DNA of 25,421 bases from the NCBI GenBank assembly GCA_050013075.1, contig JBEKFZ010000061.1, positions 1 through 25,421 of the forward strand, in the 5' to 3' direction. Below the pieces are notes generated by a model. That model did no database searches. It saw only the letters and a list, made by a program, of their open reading frames with translations, and had not been told where the DNA came from. The position numbers and the translations under genes are program-made. The first letter of the stretch is position 1, and each line of letters starts with the position of its first letter. The DNA is from JBEKIK01 sp050013075 (GTDB lineage: Bacteria; Planctomycetota; Planctomycetia; Pirellulales; Thermoguttaceae). This document shows, piece after piece, positions 1 through 6,390 of the stretch.

Positions 1-90
1 GTACCAGTGGCGCCCGGCAAAATTACAATATCACTCAGCGCGACCGACCATGCCGACCAACGCGACCATGCTCCGCATGGTGCCGCGTCG

Positions 91-120
91 GTGCCCGTTG
101 GTGCCCGTTGGCGCCCGTCG
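91..120. repeat. Three tandem decamers
   Basis: Two identical decamers GTGCCCGTTG are followed by a diverged third, GCGCCCGTCG. They lie just past the stop codon of the small minus-strand gene. The surrounding first 125 bases contain further GCGACC/ATGC-type short repetitions but no convincing gene. Function unknown; simple slippage-type repetition is the likeliest explanation. Confidence 0.5.
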
Positions 121-125
121 CGGCT

Positions 126-353
126 TCATGGGTTATCGGCGGGCGGTTCAGCGATTCTTATGTACTCAGGATCGATGTCGTAAAAGGCTTGATCCGCTCC
201 TTCGAACTGGACCAATGCCCGGCCGTTGCAATTGAAGGTAATCACGCGCCCGGACACGTTTGCCCAGCGGGTCAATTCCGGACGCAGGGCCTCGATCGTA
301 ACGGTCCGGCCGGTGTAGGTTTCTTTCAGGTTTTCAAGTTCTTCGGACGTCAT
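126..353 (-). CDS. Small hypothetical protein, KOW/SH3-like beta composition
   Basis: A 75-residue ORF with the reading Met-Thr-Ser-Glu-Glu-Leu at its start. The N-terminal 15 residues look helical. The rest is beta-rich, with a glycine-containing turn (SGRVITFNCNGRALVQFEG) and a C-terminal DIDPEYIRI. The arrangement (short helix, then a small barrel with a closing 'D-I-x-P-E-[FY]' strand) is like small conserved hypotheticals I associate with planctomycetes, but I cannot name a family. ATG at 353 is preferred to the TTG three bases upstream; no clear Shine-Dalgarno is visible. It lies 3' of prfB on the same strand, separated by about 250 bases of repeats, so it is probably transcribed on its own. 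Function unknown. Confidence 0.6.
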   Translation of the reverse strand: MTSEELENLKETYTGRTVTIEALRPELTRWANVSGRVITFNCNGRALVQFEGADQAFYDIDPEYIRIAEPPADNP

Positions 354-434
354 CAAAGAAGTTTTCAGTTGTCAGTTTTCAGTTATCAGTTATTATTGAC
401 TGTCAGATTATAAATGTCGTGTTCAATGTTTAGC

Positions 435-452
435 CCGGGAGCTTGCTCCCGG
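435..452. repeat. Extragenic hairpin, CCGGGAGC stem
   Basis: Perfect 8-bp stem with a two-base loop. The flanking sequence AATGTTTAGCCCGGG reappears in inverted orientation at 1837-1851 (CCCGGGCTAAACATT) beside another hairpin, so this belongs to a dispersed repeat family present at least twice in the window. Confidence 0.65.
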
Positions 453-510
453 AGGAATTGCCGCAAATGCTGATTTGTGTCACGACATTCATTACCTGAG
501 AACCAATAGC

Positions 511-545
511 CCTCACCCTAACCCTCTCCCAGAGGGAGAGGGGAC
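511..545. repeat. Extragenic hairpin of the CCCTCACCC...GGGAGAGG type
   Basis: CCTCTCCC (523-530), loop AGA, GGGAGAGG (534-541), preceded by CCCTCACCCTAAC. The same motif is common between genes in many unrelated bacteria. It could act as a processing or termination hairpin for the convergent side, although there is no strong T-run on the prfB strand. Confidence 0.6.
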
Positions 546-600
546 TTTTCAGGTTGAGTTTGATGGTTAGTTTACACCTGACAGCCATGGGCGCAAAGGG

Positions 601-1717
601 TTATTTTTGTTGGGTTTTGCAGTAGCGGAGATAGGCGTCTAAAAAGTCCTGGATGTGGCCGTCGAGCACGTCGTGAAAGTTTGTGGCGGAATGACCTGTC
701 CGGGCGTCCTTGACACGCTGGTCGGGATGGAGGAAATAACTGCGGATTTGGGAGCCGAAGCCTACCTTGGGCTTATGATAATACTTGGCGGCCTGTTCGG
801 CCTCGCGTTTTTCTTCCTCCACCCGGGCCAGCCGTGCGCGGAGCATTTTTATGGCGATGGCCCGATTCTTGTGCTGGCTGCGTTCGTTTTGGCACTGCAC
901 GGCTATGCCCGTGGGAAGATGCGTCAGCCGGATAGCGCTGGAGGTTTTGTTGACGTGCTGCCCGCCGGCCCCGCTTGCGCGAAAAACGTCCTCGCGCACG
1001 TCTTCATCGCGGATTTCGATGTTGATTTGATCGGAGACCTCGGGCGCGACGTCCACGGCGGCGAAGCTGGTCTGCCGCTTGCCTTCGGCGTTATACGGGC
1101 TGATTCGGACCAGGCGATGGATGCCGTTTTCGCCTTTAAGATATCCATAGGCCATCGGGCCGCGCACGGCGATGGTTGCGCTGTTTATGCCCGCCTGTTC
1201 GTTGTCCTGCCGATCGAGCAGTTCGGTCTGATAGTCGTGGTCCTTGGCCCAACTGAGATACATGCGCAGCATCATTTCGGCCCAATCGTTGGCGTCGGTT
1301 CCGCCGTCGCGGGCATTGATCGTAAGCAAGGCGGAGTTGGCGTCGAACGGACCGTCCAACAGGGCCTTGGTTTCCAAGGTTTCCAGTGCCTTTTCCACGC
1401 GGTCGAGTTCGCCGGGGACTTCGGCCGCCAGGCTGTCGTCCTCCCGGGCCATTTCCACGAGCGCGGCAAGATCGCCGGCCGCCTTGATCAATTCTTCCGC
1501 GGGTTTCAACACGGCATTGAGGGCTTTGAGTTGGGCAACGGTCTCTTGGGCCTTTTCCTGATTGTTCCAAAAGTCGGGCGCGGAGAGCCGTTCTTCGATG
1601 GCCCGGACTTTCGATTGCTTGCCGTCGAAGTCAAAGAGAGTCCCGCAGTTGCAGAATTCGCTTGTGGATGTTTTCGGCCCGATCGATCAGTTCGCGTTCC
1701 ATAAAATACTTATCCAT
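601..1717 (-). CDS. prfB: Peptide chain release factor 2, with programmed +1 frameshift
   Basis: RF2 recognises UGA and UAA stop codons in the ribosomal A site and triggers peptidyl-tRNA hydrolysis. The gene is in two frames. Starting at ATG 1717, 28 codons end in ...RDSL followed by an in-frame TGA (1633-1631). The sequence CTTTGAC there allows the classical +1 slip, after which 343 further codons run to TAA at 601. The joined product is about 371 residues, matching the family (E. coli 365). The GGQ peptidyl-hydrolysis motif is at about 251-253 in the context SGAGGQHVNKT. The anticodon-mimicking tripeptide, normally Ser-Pro-Phe, reads Ser-Pro-Tyr at about 206-208. The start could also be ATG 1702. 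A weak GGGA lies 5' of the slip site as a possible internal stimulatory Shine-Dalgarno. This is RF2 rather than RF1 because of the frameshift and the SPx motif instead of PxT. Confidence 0.96.
1630..1645 (-). promoter_or_regulatory. prfB: prfB programmed +1 frameshift site
   Basis: On the minus strand the sequence reads GCGGGACTCTCTTTGAC. The zero-frame TGA stop at 1633-1631 is preceded by the slippery CTT and followed by C, giving the canonical CTT TGA C. The downstream +1 frame continues without interruption into RF2 (DFDGKQSKVR...). This is the established autoregulatory switch: low RF2 slows termination at the TGA and favours slippage, restoring RF2. Confidence 0.93.
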
Positions 1718-1748
1718 TTGCTTGCAATTAGATCAATAATCCCTTTTA

Positions 1749-1777
1749 ATGCTACTTGATAGCGGCCGAAAAGACAA
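1749..1777 (-). promoter_or_regulatory. Possible sigma-70 promoter for prfB
   Basis: On the minus strand TTGTCT and TAGCAT are separated by 17 bases, with the -10 ending 32 bases before ATG 1717. The spacing is ideal but both hexamers are only partial matches, so this is a candidate only. Confidence 0.35.
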
Positions 1778-1788
1778 CCCCGGAACAG

Positions 1789-1841
1789 GCCCACGGCAAG
1801 CGTGGGCATGGCACCCAATCGCACCGGGCACAAGTGCCCGG
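1789..1841. repeat. Two adjacent extragenic hairpins
   Basis: GCCCACG/CGTGGGC (1789-1795 and 1801-1807, loop GCAAG) is followed by CCGGGCAC/GTGCCCGG (1824-1831 and 1834-1841, loop AA). The second is followed by CCCGGGCTAAACATT, the inverted counterpart of the sequence at 425-439. This is typical dispersed extragenic repeat material. Confidence 0.6.
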
Positions 1842-1853
1842 GCTAAACATTTT

Positions 1854-1893
1854 TCTATTCCCCAATCCCTATTCCCCAATCCCTATTCCCTAT
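1854..1893. repeat. Tandem low-complexity repeat directly before mnmA
   Basis: About three copies of a unit close to TCCCTATTCCCCAA. The last copy abuts the mnmA start codon and leaves no recognisable Shine-Dalgarno. Related 'CCCTAATCTC' strings occur at 4560-4586 and, in the opposite orientation, at 19268-19285. Confidence 0.6.
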
Positions 1894-1895
1894 TT

Positions 1896-2981
1896 ATGTC
1901 CCGAGTAGTTTTAGCCATGTCCGGCGGGGTGGATAGCAGCGTGGCCGCGTGGTTGCTCAGGGAAGAGGGGCATGAAGTGATTGGGGTATTTATGCGGCAC
2001 GGACAGGAAGCGGAAATCGCCTGCCCCACACAACCTGCCGCGCAGCGCAAACAGGGTTGTTGCAGCGCGGCCGACGCGGCCGACGCCAGGCGGGTGGCCG
2101 ATATGCTGGGTTTGCCGTTTTACGTGCTGAATTTCCAGCGGGAATTCGCCCGGATCGTCGATTATTTTGTGACGCAGTACACTGCCGGCCGAACGCCGAA
2201 TCCTTGCATCGTGTGCAATACCCGGCTGAAGTTCGGCAAACTATTCGAGTATGCCGACAGCATCGGGGCGGAGTACGTTGCCACGGGCCATTATGCCCGG
2301 CTGGAAAAGTCGGCGGACGGGGAAATCGCCCTTTGCCGGGGCCGGGACGAGTCAAAAGATCAGTCCTATGTGTTGTTTGGCATTCGGCGCGGGATTTTGG
2401 GACGGTTGAAATTTCCGCTAGGCGAGCATCGAAAAGAGGAGATCCGCCGGATTGCCTCGGGCTTGGGTTTGCGAGTGGCGGCGAAACGCGACAGCCAGGA
2501 AATCTGTTTCATTCCGGACCAAGACCATGCCGGCTTTATCCGCCGGCGTAAGGAATACGTCGATACATCGGGCGAGATTGTCACCACGGACGGAAAAGTG
2601 GTGGGAAGGCACGGCGGTTTGGAACAATTTACAATCGGCCAGCGAAAGGGGCTGCAAGTGGCCTTCGGACAACCGCGGTATGTGATACGGATCGAAGCGG
2701 ATACGCGGCGGATCGTGATCGGCACGCACGAGGAATTGGCACGGAGCGAACTTTCCGCCGCGGAGGTCAATTGGCTGGTGAAAGAGGGGATTTTGGCCCA
2801 TCCGTTGCCGTGCCAGGTAAAGATCCGCTATCGCGGCAGATCGTTTCCGGCCCTGGTGGAGGCGCACGGAACGGATCGATTCCGGGTTCAGTTCCAGGAA
2901 CCCTGTTACGGCATTGCCCCGGGCCAGGCCGCGGTTTGTTACCAGAATGATAGGGTTCTTGGCGGGGGGTGGATACAGTAA
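1896..2981 (+). CDS. mnmA: tRNA-specific 2-thiouridylase MnmA
   Basis: MnmA adenylates and then thiolates uridine 34 of tRNA Lys, Glu and Gln, giving the 2-thiouridine part of mnm5s2U34 in the cytoplasm. The 361-residue product has the family's usual length and landmarks. The PP-loop ATP-binding motif SGGVDSS is at 9-15. The nucleophilic cysteine lies in GRTPNPCIVCN (Cys104, with Cys107 beside it), and the partner catalytic cysteine in DSQEICFI (Cys204). The D-x-S-K-D-Q-S-Y-x-L motif at 151-160 and a C-terminal beta-barrel region complete it. The frame is open upstream to 1749, but homology begins at ATG 1896 (MSRVVLAMSGG). There is no clear ribosome-binding site because repeats abut the start. 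An extra CCS cluster at 55-57 is also present. It stands alone on the plus strand, divergent from prfB. Confidence 0.96.
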   Translation: MSRVVLAMSGGVDSSVAAWLLREEGHEVIGVFMRHGQEAEIACPTQPAAQRKQGCCSAADAADARRVADMLGLPFYVLNFQREFARIVDYFVTQYTAGRTPNPCIVCNTRLKFGKLFEYADSIGAEYVATGHYARLEKSADGEIALCRGRDESKDQSYVLFGIRRGILGRLKFPLGEHRKEEIRRIASGLGLRVAAKRDSQEICFIPDQDHAGFIRRRKEYVDTSGEIVTTDGKVVGRHGGLEQFTIGQRKGLQVAFGQPRYVIRIEADTRRIVIGTHEELARSELSAAEVNWLVKEGILAHPLPCQVKIRYRGRSFPALVEAHGTDRFRVQFQEPCYGIAPGQAAVCYQNDRVLGGGWIQ

Positions 2982-3481
2982 TTGAGCTAATTTAATACAT
3001 AATCTTTTGCACAAATACGTTTTTTTGACCCATTATACCCGCCGATTGGGTTATCTAAGTTGCCGAACCCTTTTTATTACTTTTATTAGCACTACTTGAC
3101 AAATCGCTAAAACTTATTAAGTTGGAATAATGTAGGAAGACATCGTATTAAGCGGTAGTCAATTAGCCGGAATGGATTGATACTTGTCGGGCTATTTGAC
3201 AGAGTATGTGAATTGAGCGTCGCGTTACTATTTTTTCACCACTTATTCACAATTATCACGGAGGCAGCGAGCAGCGGGTTCGTCACGAGTTTTCGGGCAC
3301 TTAGGTCAATTCGACGGTGGATTAAGGATAAGCCCCTGTTGTCGCTAATCTAAGTGAAAGGCGCTTTTACACTCGTAAGGTGTTCGGCAGCAGCACGCTT
3401 TGTCCGAATCACTTGTGTACGAACTAGCCGAATGCCAAGGCCTGATGGGAGCAATCCCTAGCGGTCGGGAGAGTACGCGCC
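2982..3481. other. 500-base AT-rich leader region before the sigma-54 activator
   Basis: No ORF supported on either strand. AT-rich at first (3020-3240), GC-richer later. TTGACA hexamers at 3096 and 3196 have no -10 at acceptable spacing, so no promoter is called. Near the end a small hairpin GGGA-GCAA-TCCC (3447-3458) lies just upstream of the Shine-Dalgarno GGGAGAG (3467-3473). The TCCC could instead pair with the Shine-Dalgarno GGGA. The length suggests an untranslated leader or upstream control region. Confidence 0.5.
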
Positions 3482-4432
3482 ATGGGAGTGACTACTAGAC
3501 CGGAACTCGGCGTTCCCAACATTGTTGGCGCATCTCAGGTTATTTGTGATGTCATCAGCCTTATCGACAAAGTCGCGGAGAGCGATTGTTGCGTTCTTAT
3601 CGAAGGCGAAAGCGGCACGGGCAAGGAACTGATCGCCCGACGTCTTTGCGCCAAAAGCCCGCGAAAAGAGAAGCCTTTTATTCCAGTGAATTGCGCGGGC
3701 ATCAGCGAATCGCTGTTTGAGAGCCAGTTTTTCGGTCACGTTCGCGGGGCATTTACCGGGGCCGAGCAAAGCATGTTGGGGCTGGTACGCACCGCCAGCG
3801 AGGGGACGTTATTCCTGGACGAGGTAGGGGACATACCGCTTAATCTGCAACCCAAATTGCTGCGGGTCATCCAGGAGCAAGAGGTGATGCCCATTGGCAA
3901 GCCCATTCCAATCAAGGTGGATACCCGCTTTATAGCCGGCACGAACCGGAATTTGCGCGAACTTGTGGAGCGGGGAAAATTCCGGCAGGATCTTTATTTT
4001 CGCTTGAACATAGTCCGCGTGGTGGTGCCGCCTTTACGGCAGCGAAGCGAAGACATACCGCTTTTGTTGGATCATTTTGCCGCCCATTACGCCCGGCATT
4101 ACAAAAGGGATGAGATTCACGTTTCGCCCGCCGTCCGCAGTTTGCTTTTGGGCCATTCTTGGCCGGGAAACGTGCGCGAATTGGCGGCTTGGGTGGAACG
4201 CTTGTACGCCACCGGCTTGGATGCGGAAGTCCTGGTCGAGGCATTGCTGCTGGAGTCGGATAAAAAGCAGGATAAACTCCCCATCGATGGCATGAGTTTG
4301 CGCCAATTGGAACGCTGCGCAATCGAGCAGGCCATGGACCGGACCGATTTCAATCAGCGTAAAGCGGCCCGCTTGTTGCACGTGCATCGCGCCACTCTTT
4401 CGCGAAAACTGAAGCGTCACGGGCTGAAATAG
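3482..4432 (+). CDS. Sigma-54-dependent transcriptional activator, receiver-less NtrC class
   Basis: A bacterial enhancer-binding protein of 316 residues. It hydrolyses ATP to remodel sigma-54 RNA polymerase and open -24/-12 promoters. The AAA+ domain fills residues 14-240. Walker A GESGTGKE is at 42-49, the sigma-54-contacting loop GAFTGA at 89-94, Walker B LFLDEVGD at 110-117, followed by FRQDLYFRLN and the sensor II SWPGNVRELAAW at 226-237. A Fis-type helix-turn-helix closes the protein (about 272-314, NQRKAARLLHVHRATLSRKLKRHG). It has only about 13 residues before the AAA+ fold, so it lacks a receiver, PAS or GAF domain and must be controlled by level or by a partner. Start ATG 3482 has GGGAGAG 8 bases upstream. 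A near-consensus sigma-54 promoter lies 300 bases downstream before the next gene, a natural candidate target. Confidence 0.95.
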   Translation: MGVTTRPELGVPNIVGASQVICDVISLIDKVAESDCCVLIEGESGTGKELIARRLCAKSPRKEKPFIPVNCAGISESLFESQFFGHVRGAFTGAEQSMLGLVRTASEGTLFLDEVGDIPLNLQPKLLRVIQEQEVMPIGKPIPIKVDTRFIAGTNRNLRELVERGKFRQDLYFRLNIVRVVVPPLRQRSEDIPLLLDHFAAHYARHYKRDEIHVSPAVRSLLLGHSWPGNVRELAAWVERLYATGLDAEVLVEALLLESDKKQDKLPIDGMSLRQLERCAIEQAMDRTDFNQRKAARLLHVHRATLSRKLKRHGLK

Positions 4433-4528
4433 CCTTCATTCTTCCGCTTTCATCGTTCAGGATTATTCGTTTCGCGGTTCTCCATTCCGAATTCAGCGTT
4501 TGGCGTTCATCTCATTCGGCACTTCTCA

Positions 4529-4548
4529 GTGGGCAATAAATTGCCCAC
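4529..4548. repeat. Extragenic hairpin GTGGGCAA-TAAA-TTGCCCAC
   Basis: Perfect 8-bp inverted repeat about 100 bases downstream of the activator gene, followed by CCCTAAAC rather than a T-run. It belongs to the same style of dispersed planctomycete hairpins as those at 435, 1824 and 10642, and could mark the 3' end of the activator mRNA. Confidence 0.6.
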
Positions 4549-4594
4549 CCCTAAACGAATCCCTAATCTCTAATCCCTATCCCCTTATCATGGT

Positions 4595-4626
4595 CGCGCT
4601 TTGAGTCCGGGTGGTGCCGCGCTTTG
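4595..4626 (+). promoter_or_regulatory. Candidate upstream activator sites (direct repeats)
   Basis: CGCGCTTTG occurs twice with starts 23 bases apart, about two helical turns, each preceded by TGGT. They lie roughly 130-160 bases upstream of the predicted start of transcription of the sigma-54 promoter, the usual position for enhancer sites of NtrC-class proteins. Direct repeats rather than a dyad weaken the case. Confidence 0.3.
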
Positions 4627-4729
4627 CAGCCATTTATTTGAAGGTTGTTTTTTTCTTAACGCGGCGTTTCGGATGTAACTGTCTAAGAGGTTGCAACTTG
4701 TCGCTCGAATTTCTTTTTTGCCGGAATCA

Positions 4730-4744
4730 GGCACGTCGCTTGCA
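4730..4744 (+). promoter_or_regulatory. Sigma-54 (-24/-12) promoter
   Basis: GGCACGTCGCTTGCA matches the consensus TGGCACG-N4-TTGC[AT] at every fixed base except the first T, which is A here. The invariant GG and GC are separated by exactly 10 bases. Transcription would start near 4755, about 70 bases before the GTG of the next gene. The gene immediately upstream encodes a sigma-54 activator, which supports the call. Confidence 0.8.
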
Positions 4745-4823
4745 GATAAAAGGCATCGCAATATGTCGTTGCCAAGCGCCGGGGCAAGCCGGAGTAAGGG
4801 CGTAGATGTAAAGGAGAAGAGAT

Positions 4824-5324
4824 GTGAGAAAACCAATTAGATCGCAGTCTGCGTCCGGGATCGTGCTGTTTTATCCCGGCCGTTTGCTGGCGGATCAAAT
4901 TCACGCCTGGGCCCAGCAGTACGGAGGATGCCGGGCCGCGGTTTCGTTCGAGCGATCTCTTCCCGGTATTCGCAAATGGGTGCGCCATGCGAAATTGGCG
5001 GTGATCGACGCCTCTTCAGATCCCGCGCAAGGCACCGATGCGTTTCTACAATCCGTGAACATACTAACATCGGACGCAGTGGCCGTATACACCGAGAAGA
5101 TGCACTACGGTTTGGAATTGCTGGTGCGCATGTTTGGAGCGCCGTTGCTGTTGGGTCCGATGAGCATGGAAGAATGGGAGGCTTTTTTAGAACACAAGTT
5201 TCCCACGCTTATTCCACTGGAAACAAGCGGCTTGTTCGTGAATCAAGGCAAGCGGGAGAAACTGCAAACCGTGGGGGAATACGAGGATAACAAAGTGATT
5301 TATTACAGGCCGAATGCCGGCTAG
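4824..5324 (+). CDS. Hypothetical protein with degenerate receiver-like fold pattern
   Basis: A 166-residue protein starting at GTG 4824 (the ATG at 4822 is followed at once by a stop). AAGGAG lies 8-10 bases upstream. I do not recognise the family. The pattern of short hydrophobic strands and helices resembles a response-regulator receiver. A strand GIVLFYPG starts at 12, LAVIDAS at 58-64 has Asp62 at the phospho-acceptor position of strand 3, VAVYTEK is at 86-92, and PLLLGPMSMEEWEAFLE at 107-123 resembles the strand-5/helix-5 'K-P' region but lacks the conserved lysine. No acidic pair follows strand 1. If the analogy holds it would be a pseudo-receiver. It is the first gene behind the sigma-54 promoter and next to an activator without a receiver. 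Confidence is high that it is a gene, low for the fold. Confidence 0.7.
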   Translation: MRKPIRSQSASGIVLFYPGRLLADQIHAWAQQYGGCRAAVSFERSLPGIRKWVRHAKLAVIDASSDPAQGTDAFLQSVNILTSDAVAVYTEKMHYGLELLVRMFGAPLLLGPMSMEEWEAFLEHKFPTLIPLETSGLFVNQGKREKLQTVGEYEDNKVIYYRPNAG

Positions 5325-5330
5325 GAAAAT

Positions 5331-5353
5331 GGGGGCTGTCTCCTTTTTCCGGA
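5331..5353. repeat. GGGGGCTGTCTCC-type dispersed repeat, copy 1
   Basis: A 23-base element beginning GGGGGCTGTCTCC and ending TTTTTCCGGA, directly after the stop of the preceding gene. Closely related copies are at 5652-5670 and 5676-5697. Elements of this 'GGGGACTGTCCCC' style are dispersed extragenic repeats in several bacterial phyla. Confidence 0.65.
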
Positions 5354-5394
5354 TAGAGCCGGCTGGACAAGCTAAGTCAAGGATAGAAATCGCC

Positions 5395-5631
5395 ATGAAA
5401 GCGATCCTAAAGAATCTGAACGATTTGAACAACGACGAATTACTGTCGCTTAGCGAAGCGATTGACCTGGAATTGGGGCGCCGCCAGGAGCGGACGGAGG
5501 AAATTCCCGAGTCGGCTCGGCGAAGGGCGGTTTTACGCGATCAAAGTTATCGCCGAGCGACGGGTTCAACGGCGCCGCCCGTTCGCGTAACCGGCCTGAA
5601 GGGACAACGCAAGCGCCGCCATGCAGCGTGA
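5395..5631 (+). CDS. Small Arg-rich protein, SARRRAV family, copy 1
   Basis: A 78-residue basic protein of unknown function. The start at ATG 5395 is chosen because the protein then aligns end to end with an equally long paralogue at 6391-6627; the frame is open to 5314 but that part encodes repeat sequence. AAGGA lies 11 bases upstream. Shared core: DELLSxSEAIDxEL, then RR-x-ER-x-EEIP-x-SARRRAV and SYR, and a tail of mixed Arg/Lys ending in Ala-Ala (KRRHAA). The N-terminal half should be an amphipathic helix; the C-terminal half is basic and probably disordered. It lies in the sigma-54-controlled series, 70 bases after the receiver-like gene. Confidence 0.75.
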   Translation: MKAILKNLNDLNNDELLSLSEAIDLELGRRQERTEEIPESARRRAVLRDQSYRRATGSTAPPVRVTGLKGQRKRRHAA

Positions 5632-5651
5632 TTGTGATTGCAGAGGAAAAA

Positions 5652-5697
5652 GGGGGCTGTCCCCTTCCGGCAAATGGAGACTGTCTCCTTTTTCCGG
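5652..5697. repeat. GGGGGCTGTCCCC-type dispersed repeat, two tandem copies
   Basis: GGGGGCTGTCCCCTTCCGG (5652-5670) is followed five bases later by GGAGACTGTCTCCTTTTTCC (5676-5695). The second holds the perfect inverted repeat GGAGAC-T-GTCTCC. Both resemble the element at 5331-5353, so three copies flank the SARRRAV gene. Confidence 0.65.
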
Positions 5698-5735
5698 AAA
5701 GCGGCATCGAATTTAAAAAAATGAAAGGTCGAGTT

Positions 5736-6326
5736 ATGAAATGTTTAACAAGGATTATCGGCTTTTCCTGGGTATTGTGGGTTTTATTTACCGCTGAAAT
5801 ATGCCGGGCCGACGATGTCTTCCTGGCGTCAGTGGGAAATAACCTGGCAATGTCCGATGTAAATAACGGATCGGAGGCGATTTCCAACCTCGATAAAACC
5901 TGGACCGCGGATACACTTCGCGATCAGAAGGAAAGCGGCGTAAATTACCCATCAAAACGAAACGCCGAAAACAACGATTATTCGTACGCCGATGTCTCCG
6001 GCTCACCGGCGGACACGGCCGACAGGGCCGGTAATTCCCAAAGAGTAAAGGAAAACTCCGACTCGCCCTCCGACTCGCCGTTTGAGCGCTATTTGCTGAT
6101 CGTAACCGTCGGCGTCAGCTTTGGATTAGTGTTGATCGCGGCGGGCATAGCTCAGTGGTGGCGACGGCGGAGTATTCGACGATATTGGCTGTTTCCCATG
6201 GTGCAAGACGACGGGGAGCCTGTCGCGCCGGGGGCTTCCTCGCCTGACCCGCTTATAGCGAAAAAACAAGCGGAAACACTGCCGGAGGAAGAAATCAACA
6301 AGCATGCACAACGTCGTGCGGCATAA
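5736..6326 (+). CDS. Secreted/single-TM hypothetical protein ending in RRAA
   Basis: A 196-residue protein not recognised as a named family. From Met at 5736 (the in-frame ATG 5721 gives five more residues; AAAGG lies between the two) there is a signal peptide of the form KCLTRIIGF-hydrophobic core-AEICRADD. A low-complexity Ser/Asn/Asp-rich region of about 90 residues follows. Then comes one transmembrane helix (YLLIVTVGVSFGLVLIAAGI, about 121-140) followed by WWRRRSIRRYW, a positive-inside stop-transfer signal. The final 50 residues are cytoplasmic, acidic, and end HAQRRAA, the same Arg-Ala-Ala ending as its three small neighbours. Topology: N-terminal part outside, C-terminal tail inside. 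It sits between two repeats and the second SARRRAV paralogue on the same strand. Confidence 0.75.
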   Translation: MKCLTRIIGFSWVLWVLFTAEICRADDVFLASVGNNLAMSDVNNGSEAISNLDKTWTADTLRDQKESGVNYPSKRNAENNDYSYADVSGSPADTADRAGNSQRVKENSDSPSDSPFERYLLIVTVGVSFGLVLIAAGIAQWWRRRSIRRYWLFPMVQDDGEPVAPGASSPDPLIAKKQAETLPEEEINKHAQRRAA

Positions 6327-6390
6327 AAGTTGATATGAACGTTTTAACCCACAACGAACTTTTTTATTCGAAAAGGAAAGGAGGTAGTTA

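Larger units (their letters stand above)
354..600. other. Repeat-filled spacer between prfB and the small gene
   Basis: Holds three different kinds of short repeat and no ORF I would support. At 363-395 there are tandem copies of a TCAGTT-containing heptamer-to-octamer. At 435-452 there is a perfect 8-bp inverted repeat CCGGGAGC/GCTCCCGG with a TT loop. At 511-545 there is an inverted repeat CCTCTCCC/GGGAGAGG with an AGA loop inside a longer CCCTCACCCTAACCC context. The last type is a well-known dispersed intergenic hairpin in many bacterial genomes. Confidence 0.6.
4433..4823. other. 391-base spacer holding repeats and a sigma-54 promoter
   Basis: Contains a perfect hairpin GTGGGCAA/TTGCCCAC (4529-4536 and 4541-4548, TAAA loop), a CCCTAATC-type tandem repeat (4552-4586), a pair of direct repeats CGCGCTTTG (4595-4603 and 4618-4626), and the -24/-12 element (4730-4744). 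Short open frames on both strands here look like chance. Confidence 0.6.

Noticed and set aside
655..1704. 349-codon open frame on the plus strand opposite prfB
   Set aside because: It is the antisense of a clear RF2 gene, and its translation (Gly/Val/Phe-rich) shows no family features.
3382..3481. Riboswitch in the activator leader
   Set aside because: GGTCGGGAGAG and GGGAGCAATCCC recall pieces of known aptamers, but no complete glycine, c-di-GMP, TPP or cobalamin consensus can be assembled.
4588..4836. Short frames on both strands between the activator and the receiver-like gene
   Set aside because: They cross the promoter and repeat sequences and show no protein-like composition.
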